Assembly: GCF_013328205.1 (NCBI RefSeq)
Contig: NZ_JABULH010000001.1
Location: 248,001-312,000, forward strand
Length of the DNA: 64,000 nucleotides
Direction: 5' to 3'
Source of the DNA: Sphingomonas hominis
GTDB lineage: Bacteria > Pseudomonadota > Alphaproteobacteria > Sphingomonadales > Sphingomonadaceae
Part shown: piece by piece, positions 50,817-58,624 of the stretch
How positions within the stretch are numbered: the stretch's first letter is position 1
Layout of the letters: every line of letters begins with the position of its first letter
Notes under the pieces: model-generated
What the model was told of the DNA's origin: nothing
Seen by the model: the letters and a program-made list of their open reading frames with translations, nothing else
Database searches by the model: none
Position numbers and translations under genes: made by a program

Positions 50817-52187
50817 ATGCATCTGGTGAGCGACCATATCGTCGAGGGGCGGCATGGCCCGACCTTTCCGCAAGCGTATCCGACCTTGCCGGGCGTGCGG
50901 CTGACCGACATTCGCGCTTTCACCGGTGGGCAGCCCTGGGCCGATTACGCCGCGATGCGCGCGCAGGCGCCGGTGATGTGGCACGAGGGGCCACGCACGA
51001 GTGGCGGTAGCGCGGGCGTCGGTTTTTGGGCGGTGACCGGGTACGAGGACGTCAAGCGCGTCAACGGCGACCCCGACACCTTTTCCTCGGAAGCGGGTGG
51101 CATCCTGATGGGGCTGGGACCGGAGGAGACGCGCCACCCGACGCTCTTCTCCGCCTCGACCAACTCGATGATCAACCTCGACGGGCGACCGCACCGGCAA
51201 CTCCGCCGCGAGCACATGCCTTATTTCACCGCCAGCTACATGAGGGGGCTGCGCGAACGAGTGAGGGCGGAGGTGACGCGGTTGCTCGACGCGATGGCGA
51301 CGCTTGGCAAGTGCGACTTTGTCGAGAAGTTTGCGCAGCGGCTGCCGATCTTCACATTATGCGAGATGCTGGGCGTGCCCGCGGAGGACCGCGAGCGGTT
51401 CGTCGGCTGGATCCACTTCCTCGAATTGGCGCAGCAGGTCGCGGCCGAGCAGATCGAGCAGCTCGCCGGCCTGTCGGAGCCGAGCCCGCAGATCGCGGCG
51501 TTCATCGAATTGTTCAACAAGAACGTCGGTGAGATGTTCGAGTACGGCCGCGACATGCTGGCGAAGCGCCGCGCCAATCCGCAGAACGATCTGATGAGTG
51601 CGATCGCCAATGCCGAGGTCGAGGGCAAGCGGCTGCCGGGCGAGTATCTCGACGGTGCGTGGCTGCTGATCGTGTTCGCCGGCAACGACACCACGCGCAA
51701 CACGCTGTCGGGCGCGATGAAGCTGTTTACCAAACACCCTGATCAGAAAGTGCGGCTGCAAGCAGACGGCGGCCTGCTGACCAACGCGGTGCACGAGATC
51801 ACGCGCATGGTGTCGCCGGTCATCTACATGCGCCGTACCGCCACCCGCGACGTCGAGTTGAATGGGCAGATGATCGCCGAGGGCGAGAAGGTCATCATGT
51901 ATTACGGCGCGGCGAACCGCGATGCCGCGATGTTCGCCGACCCCGACCGGTTCGACATCGCGCGGGCGAACGCGGGGAAGAACATCGCCTTCGGCTACGG
52001 CCCGCACCTGTGCATCGGGCGGATGACCGCGCAGGTGCAGCTGGAGGAAGCGTATCGGCAGATCTTCGCCCGCTTCCCCGACATCCATTGGTCGGGCGGG
52101 ATCGACATTGCGCCCAACAATTTCGTTCACGCGCTTCGGCGGTTAGAGGTGGCGTTTACCCCGGAGCGGCAGGTGCGCGCAGCCTAG
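50817..52187 (+). CDS. Cytochrome P450
   Basis: A 456-residue soluble class I bacterial P450. The haem-binding motif FGYGPHLCIG is at residues 392-401, with Cys399 as the thiolate ligand. The I-helix oxygen-activation motif is AGNDTT at 288-293, and the ERR region contains EITRMVSP. AGGAGA precedes the ATG. No ferredoxin, ferredoxin reductase or obvious substrate pathway lies next to it, so electrons must come from elsewhere. The substrate is unknown. Confidence 0.93.
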   Translation: MHLVSDHIVEGRHGPTFPQAYPTLPGVRLTDIRAFTGGQPWADYAAMRAQAPVMWHEGPRTSGGSAGVGFWAVTGYEDVKRVNGDPDTFSSEAGGILMGLGPEETRHPTLFSASTNSMINLDGRPHRQLRREHMPYFTASYMRGLRERVRAEVTRLLDAMATLGKCDFVEKFAQRLPIFTLCEMLGVPAEDRERFVGWIHFLELAQQVAAEQIEQLAGLSEPSPQIAAFIELFNKNVGEMFEYGRDMLAKRRANPQNDLMSAIANAEVEGKRLPGEYLDGAWLLIVFAGNDTTRNTLSGAMKLFTKHPDQKVRLQADGGLLTNAVHEITRMVSPVIYMRRTATRDVELNGQMIAEGEKVIMYYGAANRDAAMFADPDRFDIARANAGKNIAFGYGPHLCIGRMTAQVQLEEAYRQIFARFPDIHWSGGIDIAPNNFVHALRRLEVAFTPERQVRAA

Positions 52188-52233
52188 TGCCGTTGCGCGT
52201 CAGCGCGCACCGTCACCTGGAATCAGGCAAGCA

Positions 52234-53259
52234 CTAAAGCGCGCCGGCCAGGATCGCGCGGGTGCCGCGGTGATGGGGATCATATTCGACCCTCGTGTCG
52301 AGGCTCTGGGCCATCGCGCGGATCAGCTTGGTGCCGACGCCGGTGCCCTTGGGCGCGGCATCCCCGATGCCGACGCCGTCATCCTCGACCAGCAGCCGGT
52401 ACCGCGCATCGCCCTCACGCATCAGCATGATCCGCACCTCGCCCGCGCCGCTGGGGTAAGCGTATTTGCACGCGTTGCTGACGAGTTCGGTGACGATCAC
52501 GCCCAAGGACACCGCACGGTCGGTCGGCAGGCGCACCGGTTCGGCGGCGAGCGTCAGTGCGCGCGGCGTCGCGGGGGTCGACCAAGTGGTGGTGAGTTCG
52601 TCGATCAGCGCGGTCAGATATTCGTGCATGTCGACGCTCTCGACCGCGGCGCCGGTGTAGAGGCGGCGGTGGACCTGCGCGATCGCGGTGATGCGGCGCT
52701 GCGTATCCTCCAGCGCGGCGCGCGCGGCGGCGTCGGTCAGCGCGCTCGATTGCAGCCGCACCATCGCGGTGACGAGTTGGAGCGAGTTGGCGACGCGGTG
52801 GTTGACCTCCGCGAGCAATGCCTCGAGCCGCGCGTTGCTGGCGCGCAAATCGTCCTCGGCGCGCCTGGTCTGACGCTCCAGGTCGCGACGCTCGATCACT
52901 TGCGCGAAGCTGGCCTCGAGCAGGTCAAAGAAGTCTTCGCCCGGCGTCTTCACGACGTAATCGGCGGCACCGGCACGCAGCGCGGCGATCGCGACGCGGC
53001 TTTCCTCCGACCCGGTGACGTACACGACCGCGGGCGGATTGGGCAGCGCGCGCAGCCGGCTCAGCGTTTCCAACCCGTCGATGCCGGGCATGTAATGGTC
53101 GACCGCGACGAGATCGAATGGCTCGCTCTCCGCCGCCGCCACGCCTGCCTCGCCGCCGTCGGCGGTGGTCACCGCGTAGCCGCGGCGTTGCAGCGCGCGC
53201 GACACCAACCGGCGGATACCGGCGTCGTCGTCGATGTAGAGGACGCGGCGGACGCTCAC
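52234..53259 (-). CDS. Receiver plus HisKA_2-type histidine kinase
   Basis: A 341-residue hybrid with receiver first. REC residues 1-120 have D10-12 and the phospho-acceptor D54 (LVAVDHYMPGIDG) and K near VVKTPGE. A short linker helix follows. The HisKA_2 H-box is ALLAEVNHRVANSLQLV with H154, and the ATPase N-box is LVSNACKYAYPSG with the G-box near VEDDGVGIGD. No membrane segment is present. It is the third gene of a minus-strand module; the receiver could be phosphorylated by the upstream kinase or regulator. Confidence 0.92.
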   Translation of the reverse strand: MSVRRVLYIDDDAGIRRLVSRALQRRGYAVTTADGGEAGVAAAESEPFDLVAVDHYMPGIDGLETLSRLRALPNPPAVVYVTGSEESRVAIAALRAGAADYVVKTPGEDFFDLLEASFAQVIERRDLERQTRRAEDDLRASNARLEALLAEVNHRVANSLQLVTAMVRLQSSALTDAAARAALEDTQRRITAIAQVHRRLYTGAAVESVDMHEYLTALIDELTTTWSTPATPRALTLAAEPVRLPTDRAVSLGVIVTELVSNACKYAYPSGAGEVRIMLMREGDARYRLLVEDDGVGIGDAAPKGTGVGTKLIRAMAQSLDTRVEYDPHHRGTRAILAGAL

Positions 53260-53265
53260 GCGCGC

Positions 53266-53715
53266 TTACCCGCCGTCGCCCAGGTCGGGCACCTGGATCA
53301 CCGACAGGAACAGGCCGAGCTGGCGGATCGCCTGCGCGAAGCTCTCATAGTTCACCGGCTTGGTGATGTAGACGTTGGCGCCCAGATCGTAGCAGCGCTG
53401 AATCTCCACCTTGTCGTCGGTGGTGGTCAGCACGACGACGGGAGTGCGGCGCACCGGACCGTCGCTGCCCTTGATCTGCGCCAGGATGTCGGTGCCGCTC
53501 ATGTCGGGCAGGTTGAGGTCGAGCAGGACCAATGCGGGGCCATTGCGCTGCGGGCCGTCCTCAGCCTTGAACAGATAGTCGAGCGCGCTGGTGCCGTCGG
53601 TGAAATGGCGAATGTCGTTCAGGATGCCGGCGCGGCGAATGTTCTTCTCGATCAGCCGGGCGTGGCCCTCGTCATCCTCGATCATCACGATATTGACGGA
53701 TTGGGGAGCGTTCAT
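53266..53715 (-). CDS. Single-domain response regulator (Rcp1-like)
   Basis: A 149-residue receiver-only protein. The acidic pair is in VMIEDDEGHARLIEKNIRRA, the phospho-acceptor is D66 in LVLLDLNLPDMSG, and K is in YITKPVNYESFAQAIRQLG. The long beta4-alpha4 region matches the Rcp1/CheY-like group often paired with sensor kinases. Its start overlaps the end of the CHASE3 kinase by four bases, so the two are coupled. With no output domain it most likely relays phosphate. Confidence 0.93.
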   Translation of the reverse strand: MNAPQSVNIVMIEDDEGHARLIEKNIRRAGILNDIRHFTDGTSALDYLFKAEDGPQRNGPALVLLDLNLPDMSGTDILAQIKGSDGPVRRTPVVVLTTTDDKVEIQRCYDLGANVYITKPVNYESFAQAIRQLGLFLSVIQVPDLGDGG

Positions 53716-55226
53716 TCTGCGCGGTCCTGCGGTTCGAGCGTGAGCGGAAGCGTTAGGCGGAAGGTGGCGCCTTCGCCAAGTGTCGATGATACATCGATAT
53801 GTCCGCCGAGACGGAACACCAGCGCGCGCACCGTGGCAAGCCCGATCCCTTCGCCCGGCCGATCCTGCGTGCCGGAGCGGCGGAACAGGTCGAACACGCG
53901 CGAATGATCGCGCGGGTCGATGCCGCGGCCGTTGTCGACCACCTCGATGACGGCGCGCGATGCCTGGCGGCGGCCGCGCACCACGATCCGGCCGGGCACG
54001 CCGGGCTTGAGGTATTTGACCGCATTGTCGACGAGGTTGGACAGGATCTGGTCGAGCGAGAAGCGATCGCTGACCAGGTCGGGCATCGGTTTCTCGATCA
54101 CTACCTCGGCATTCGCCTCGGTCAGGCGGTGCGTCATGGCGTCGCGGATGTTCTCCATCAGCGCGACCATGTCGAGCGGTTCGGGTGACAGCACGCGGCG
54201 GCCCTGGCGCGACAGCATCAGGATGGCGTTGATCAGCCGATCCATCTTCTGCGTCGAGGTGCGGATGAAACCGATCGCCTCGGGCAAATCCTCGCGCACC
54301 GCCAGCCGCGCGTCCTCGCTGACGAGCTGCGGCGCCTCCGCGTCGGCTCGGTCGATCAGCGTGGTGAGCGACTGGGTCGAGGCTTCGAGCTCGGCGGTGA
54401 AGCCCATGACGTTGACGAGCGGGGAGCGCAGGTCGTGGCTGACGATATAGGCGAAGCGCTGGATCTCCTCATTCGCGCGCGTCAGGTCGGCGGTGCGATC
54501 CTGCACGATCGTCTCGAGGTTGGCGTTGAGTTCATTCAAGGTGTCGCGCGAGCGGGCGAGATCGCGGGTATAGGACAAGACGGCTGCGAGTGAGATTGCG
54601 GCAACCAGAACCAGCAGCACGCCTGTCAGGGCGAGCATGACGTAGAACGTGCGGATCGCGTTCTGCAGTTCGCGATCACGCTGTGCGAGCAGCACGCGCT
54701 CGATCCCGATCATGCGGTCCATCGTGCGCCGCACGCCGATCATGCGGCGCGAGGCGGTTTCGGCACGGAACAGGGCGCGTGCCTCAGCGATGTCGCCCCC
54801 ATCGATCAGCGCGATCGAGCGCGCTCGCGCAGCGACGATCGGCACGAGTTGCTGGTTGAGCGTCACCAGATTTCGGCGCTGCAGGTCGTTGTCAGCGATC
54901 AGATCGTTGAGCGCGGCGAGTCGCTGCGGCAATGCCGTCGCGGCCTTTCGATACGCATCCTTGAGGATCGAAACGTCGGGGGCGAGCAGATAGCCGCGCC
55001 GCGTCGTCTCGCCTTCCTCGATCAGGCGACGCAGGTCGAGGATGGTGTTCTCGACGCGGTAGGTGTGCTCGACCCAGCGTGCGTGGACCTGATTGCGCTG
55101 TGTCATCCAGGCGGCGGCGATGCCGGCGGCGACGAGCGCGAGAAAGCCGAGCGACATGAACGCGGTGAGCCGCTTGCCAATTGGGCTCTCGGCGGGGGAC
55201 ACGAACAAGGTGGACGAGCGGGCCAT
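53712..55226 (-). CDS. CHASE3-domain membrane sensor histidine kinase
   Basis: A 504-residue kinase with two membrane helices (about 22-41 and 194-216) enclosing a CHASE3-type helical sensor domain with the family-like blocks DLRRLIEEGETTRRGYLL and LQRRNLVTLNQQL. A coiled coil leads to the H-box RFAYIVSHDLRSPLVNVMGF, H264. The N-box (LSNLVDNAVKYLKPGVP) and G-boxes follow. This is the phytochrome-like kinase type. It heads the transcript kinase-receiver-hybrid. The ligand of CHASE3 is unknown. Confidence 0.93.
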   Translation of the reverse strand: MARSSTLFVSPAESPIGKRLTAFMSLGFLALVAAGIAAAWMTQRNQVHARWVEHTYRVENTILDLRRLIEEGETTRRGYLLAPDVSILKDAYRKAATALPQRLAALNDLIADNDLQRRNLVTLNQQLVPIVAARARSIALIDGGDIAEARALFRAETASRRMIGVRRTMDRMIGIERVLLAQRDRELQNAIRTFYVMLALTGVLLVLVAAISLAAVLSYTRDLARSRDTLNELNANLETIVQDRTADLTRANEEIQRFAYIVSHDLRSPLVNVMGFTAELEASTQSLTTLIDRADAEAPQLVSEDARLAVREDLPEAIGFIRTSTQKMDRLINAILMLSRQGRRVLSPEPLDMVALMENIRDAMTHRLTEANAEVVIEKPMPDLVSDRFSLDQILSNLVDNAVKYLKPGVPGRIVVRGRRQASRAVIEVVDNGRGIDPRDHSRVFDLFRRSGTQDRPGEGIGLATVRALVFRLGGHIDVSSTLGEGATFRLTLPLTLEPQDRAE

Positions 55227-55298
55227 CGCGCCCGCGATAAGCAGCTAAACGGACCTATCACAAGTGCGATAGATTAGGCCCGTCGCCGGTTCCGGTGC

Positions 55299-56078
55299 TC
55301 AAAGCAGCAATTCCTGCGCAGTGGCGCGCCCGACGTGGCCGCCACCGCGCCGCCGCGCCATCTCGGTCTCGGCGGTGAAGCGGATGTCGGGATCGCGGTC
55401 GGTCATGAACTTGACGAGGCTCTCCTCCTCGATCTCGCGCCACTCCTTGCCGCGGTCGGGGCCGTAGCGCACGCGTGGCAGGAGGCCGGGCTCGTTGGAC
55501 CATTGGACGAGTTGCGCGAGGCTCGCCTCGTTCAACTGATCGCGCAGGTGGTGCGCAGTGACATAGGCGTCGGGAAAGGCACGGTGCGCAGGCAGGCCGC
55601 GCTCATGTTCGAGGCCGCTGGGCTTGCGCCAGTAACGCAGCACCTGATTGGAGAAGGACGGGCTGTCGGGCCAGAGCCGGAGCGCGCATTTCCAGGTGCA
55701 GATCCAGTCGGCGTTGCGCGTGAACGACGGCGTACAGAATTGCTCCTCGAACGCGGCACGGTGCGCGGCGAGCGCGAGGCGGCGCGGATAGGGATCGAGC
55801 ACCTGGCGTGCGACGTCGTGCCACCAGGGCGCGTCGGCGACGTCCTCGTCGCGGATGTGGTGGATCGCCTGCGTGACCGGGGGCATCGGGCGGCCGGGAT
55901 TGACGAGGATGTTACCGCCGTCGCCGTAGAGTTCCCAGCGGCCGTCCTGACCGAGCGCCACGTCCTGCCAGCCGACCTCGCATACCGCGTGCGCGGGCGG
56001 GGCGGAGCCGGTGGTTTCGAGATCAATGACGCGAACGATCTGCGGTTGCGGGCGGGGGCGGGTGGTGAAGCTGGACAC
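55299..56078 (-). CDS. DnaQ-like 3'-5' exonuclease
   Basis: A soluble DEDDh-type exonuclease. Motif ExoI is VRVIDLETTG (Asp, Glu near residues 19 and 21), ExoII lies in the middle with AAHRAAFEEQF, and ExoIII is HRAFPDAYVTAHHL. A C-terminal section of about 80 residues (WSNEPGLLPRVRYGPDRGKE) is shared by alphaproteobacterial relatives of PolC/DnaQ exonucleases. GTG at 56078 gives 259 residues, while a GTG at 56117 would overlap the MBL gene. The start is uncertain. It seems to be a nuclease of DNA or RNA processing, not the polymerase III proofreader. Confidence 0.85.
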   Translation of the reverse strand: MSSFTTRPRPQPQIVRVIDLETTGSAPPAHAVCEVGWQDVALGQDGRWELYGDGGNILVNPGRPMPPVTQAIHHIRDEDVADAPWWHDVARQVLDPYPRRLALAAHRAAFEEQFCTPSFTRNADWICTWKCALRLWPDSPSFSNQVLRYWRKPSGLEHERGLPAHRAFPDAYVTAHHLRDQLNEASLAQLVQWSNEPGLLPRVRYGPDRGKEWREIEEESLVKFMTDRDPDIRFTAETEMARRRGGGHVGRATAQELLL

Positions 56079-56095
56079 GGGTCGTAAATGGGCGT

Positions 56096-57193
56096 TCAGG
56101 CGCGCGAATACCACCACACGCCGTCTTGCGTGGTGCGCACCGCGCGGCCGGTGACTTCGAGGTGGCGCAGGTGCGCGAGCGCCTCGCCGGTCGCCATGCC
56201 GATCACGTCGGGGCCGATCGGGCGGCGGAACAATTGGGTGAAACAGTCGACCGCACGGCGCGGCTCGGTCATGTGCGCGACGAGTGCATCGAGGCGTTCG
56301 CGGTGCTCCTGCTCCAACGCATTCAGCCGCGCGTGGAGGCCGTGGAACGGGTCGCCGTGGCCCGGCAGAACGAGCAGGTCGTCGGGCAACTGCCGGAACC
56401 GCTCGATCGAGGCCAGCCAGTCGCCGAGCGGGTCGGCGCCGGGCTCGCCGGCGTGAAGCGAGATGTTGGAGCTGATCCGCGGCAACACCTGATCGCCCGC
56501 GATCAGGATGCGGCGGTCATAGTCGACCAGGCAGGCGTGCTCGGGCGAGTGGCCGCTGCCGACCACGACGTGCCAGTCGGCGCCGCCGATCCGCAGCACC
56601 TCGCCGTCGCGGATGCGGGTGTAGCCGAGCGGCAGGCCGGCGATCATCTTGGCGAAGCGCGCGGATCCGCCCTTGCTCGCTTCCGCGATCTGTTCCGCGT
56701 TCCAGCCCGCGCCGCGCCAGAAGGCGAGCTGCTCGTCCGGCATCTCCGCTCGCGCATCCGACGACAGCATTCGCGCGGTCAGCCACTCGGTGCGGGTCAT
56801 CAGGATCGGCGCGTCGTCGAAGCGGCGCGACAGCCAGCCGGCGAGCCCCAGATGGTCGGGGTGCATGTGGGTGCACAGGATGCGGCCGATCCGTTCGCCT
56901 GCCAGCGGTCCGTCGAGCAGCGTGCGCCACGCCTCGGTGGTGCGCGGGCTGGCGGTGCCGGTGTCGATCGCGAGCAGGCAGGGGCCGCTCGCGTCCTGGT
57001 CGTCGAGGATCAGCCCGTTGACGTGCTTGAGCGGTCCCGACATCGGCACGCGCCACCAGCGGATGCCGGGCGCGATCGTCACCAGCTCGCCCGGCTGCGG
57101 CGCGCGGTCGCCGAAGGGATAGGTGAGGCCGGCGGCGCTGGTCGGGGTGAGCCCCTCGTGGCCGATCAGTCCGCGCTGGTGATGTGTCGCCAT
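56096..57193 (-). CDS. MBL-fold metallo-hydrolase
   Basis: A 365-residue metallo-beta-lactamase-fold protein. The metal motif is THMHPDHLG with H109, H111, D113 and H114, followed by the second His in SGHSPEHA and Asp in LIAGDQVLP, and a late GHGDPF. A C-terminal winged-helix-like region follows (ATGEALAHLRHLEVTGRAVR). Similar proteins include LACTB2-like and thioesterase-like hydrolases, so the substrate is open. The exonuclease gene lies just downstream on the same strand and may be cotranscribed. Confidence 0.9.
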   Translation of the reverse strand: MATHHQRGLIGHEGLTPTSAAGLTYPFGDRAPQPGELVTIAPGIRWWRVPMSGPLKHVNGLILDDQDASGPCLLAIDTGTASPRTTEAWRTLLDGPLAGERIGRILCTHMHPDHLGLAGWLSRRFDDAPILMTRTEWLTARMLSSDARAEMPDEQLAFWRGAGWNAEQIAEASKGGSARFAKMIAGLPLGYTRIRDGEVLRIGGADWHVVVGSGHSPEHACLVDYDRRILIAGDQVLPRISSNISLHAGEPGADPLGDWLASIERFRQLPDDLLVLPGHGDPFHGLHARLNALEQEHRERLDALVAHMTEPRRAVDCFTQLFRRPIGPDVIGMATGEALAHLRHLEVTGRAVRTTQDGVWWYSRA

Positions 57194-57306
57194 GCGCCCG
57201 ACGCTAGCGGGCGGGGGCGGGCGGCGTCACGTAGATAATGAAGCGGGCGGCTTAATGTGGGCGGGGGTGACGTGGCGGAAAGGCGTGTCGGCTGGGTCGG
57301 CGGTGC

Positions 57307-57440
57307 GGAAGGTTACGCTAAGGTCACACCAACGCGGGGTGTGGATGGCCGGAAGGTCACGCGAAGGTCACACCGTCGTGGGGTGTTGGACGATCGGAAG
57401 GTCACGCGAAGGTCACACCAACGAGGGTTTCTGACGGGCG
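57307..57440 (+). repeat. 44-45 bp tandem repeat, three units, locus 2
   Basis: Units start at 57307, 57351 and 57396, and the GGAAG of a fourth starts at 57440. The consensus start is GGAAGGTCACGCGAAGGTCA followed by CACCAACG. The core GGTCAC is repeated at 11-base spacing. Only the first 24-28 bases are well kept; the rest of each unit (GGGGTGT and the following bases) varies. The same element lies on the opposite strand at 47667-47787. Confidence 0.9.
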
Positions 57441-57487
57441 GAAGATGGCTTCGAAGCGTTCTGCGACAGTTTGGCGCTTTTCCTTGC

Positions 57488-57571
57488 GTCACCCCGGACT
57501 TGATCCGGGGTCCCGCTTCTTGGGAACCGTAGGAGAAGGCAGCGGAATCCCGGATCAAGTCCGGGATGACG
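57488..57571. repeat. Palindromic repeat family A, best complete copy
   Basis: GTCACCCCGGACTTGATCCG then GGGTCCCGCTTCTTGGG on the left, and GCGGAATCCCGGATCAAGTC then CGGGATGACGG on the right. The arms are nearly perfect complements. Confidence 0.9.
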
Positions 57572-57654
57572 GTAGTGGTAGGGTGGGTACGACACTCCTA
57601 CCCGGTGCTGCTGTTCGCGGCGGACCGAGATGACGGTCCGCTTGGATCGACCAT

Positions 57655-57689
57655 GAAAAGAGCCGCGGCCGGAGGTTCCGGTCGCGGCT
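57655..57689 (-). terminator. Rho-independent terminator of trcR
   Basis: AGCCGCGGCCGGA (57661-57673) pairs with TCCGGTCGCGGCT (57677-57689) with one mismatch around a GGT loop. On the minus strand it is followed by CTTTT. It lies about 45 bases beyond the trcR stop. Confidence 0.85.
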
Positions 57690-57734
57690 CTCGCTGTATT
57701 GCGCGGCCGGGCTGTAGGACAGCCGGCGCGTGGC

Positions 57735-58418
57735 TCAGCGGCGGAATGGGTCCTCGAACGCCGGGCGGGCGGTCGCGCCCTCGTCGAAGCCCTCGCCATT
57801 CTCCGCGTCGCGTGCGGCCTGGTCGCGCTCGGCGCGAAGGCTCGCGATCAGCGCTTGACGATCGCCGTCGAGGCGGGTGTCGGTCTGCTGCTGCTCGATG
57901 CCAGCCGCCTTTGCCGCCTTGTTGACTGCGGCGTCGAGTTCGCGCTGGCTGGTGAGGCCGAGCGTAACCGGGTCCTTCGGCGTGATGTTGGCGATGTTCC
58001 AGTGGCTGCGGTCGCGGATCGCGGCGATCGTCGTGCGCGTGGTGCCGATCAGCAGCGAGATCTGCCCGTCCGAGATTTCGGGATGGTTGCGGATGATCCA
58101 GGCGATGCCGTCGGGCTTGTCCTGCCGCTTCGATACGGGCGTGTAGCGCGGGCCCTTGGTGCGGCGGACCTGCTCGGGGCCCTTGGTCATCTGCATCCGG
58201 TAGTCGGGATCGGCCTGTGCGCGATCGACCTCTTCCTGCGTCACCTCGTGCGCGCGGACGGGATCGCGCCCGGTCAGCTTGCTTGCCGCAGTGTCGTCGG
58301 CGATCGCCTGCACTTCGAGGATGTGGAGGTCGCAGAAGTCGGCGATCTGCTCAAAGGAGAGGGCGGTATTGTCGACCAGCCAGGAAGCGGTGGCGTGGGG
58401 CATGAGCGGCTGGGCCAT
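57735..58418 (-). CDS. trcR: Cell-cycle regulator TrcR family protein (DUF1013)
   Basis: A 227-residue protein with the conserved MAQPLMPHATASWLVDNTAL start, DFCDLHILEVQAIADDTAAS, then the helix-turn-helix-like SDGQISLLIGTTRTTIAAIR and SHWNIANITPKDPVTLGLTS. This is the DUF1013/TrcR family, found across alphaproteobacteria and described as a transcriptional regulator in cell-cycle control. An upstream ATG at 58439 exists, but the ATG at 58418 has GGAG eight bases before it and gives the universal MAQ N-terminus. A strong terminator follows. Confidence 0.95.
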   Translation of the reverse strand: MAQPLMPHATASWLVDNTALSFEQIADFCDLHILEVQAIADDTAASKLTGRDPVRAHEVTQEEVDRAQADPDYRMQMTKGPEQVRRTKGPRYTPVSKRQDKPDGIAWIIRNHPEISDGQISLLIGTTRTTIAAIRDRSHWNIANITPKDPVTLGLTSQRELDAAVNKAAKAAGIEQQQTDTRLDGDRQALIASLRAERDQAARDAENGEGFDEGATARPAFEDPFRR

Positions 58419-58558
58419 GCGGGAACTCCATAAATGCAAAGGGCCGCCCCTTACCGGAGCGGCCGCATGATGCCGACGGACTTAGTGCGTGGCGCGCGCG
58501 AGGGCAAGCGGGGTGTGCGGGGCGCGGTTGCGGCGGATCGGGTCGGCGATGCCGGAAG

Positions 58559-58596
58559 AGAAGAAGCGGGATCCCGGGTGGAGCCGGGGATGACGG
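58559..58596. repeat. Family A repeat, right-half copy
   Basis: AGAAGAAGCGGGATCCCGGG followed by TGGAGCCGGGGATGACG is the right arm of family A without the left arm. Confidence 0.7.
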
Positions 58597-58624
58597 TGAG
58601 GCTGGGTGAGCCGTGGATGACGAG

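Larger units (their letters stand above)
57194..57734. other. 541-bp repeat-rich interval between MBL gene and trcR
   Basis: The interval holds the second locus of the 44-45 bp tandem repeat, a complete family A palindrome and the trcR terminator. No coding sequence beyond repeat-encoded short frames is supported. Confidence 0.65.

Noticed and set aside
52270-53907. A 545-residue open frame on the plus strand
   Set aside because: It is antisense to the receiver-kinase module, whose phosphorylation motifs are complete on the minus strand.
57192-57434. Short ORFs with repeated REGHT-type residues across the tandem repeats
   Set aside because: Repeat periodicity explains the open frame; there is no ribosome binding site or sequence-independent support.
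57307-57440. Possible CRISPR array
   Set aside because: Units are contiguous and degenerate with no unique spacers of constant length, only three units, and no cas genes nearby.
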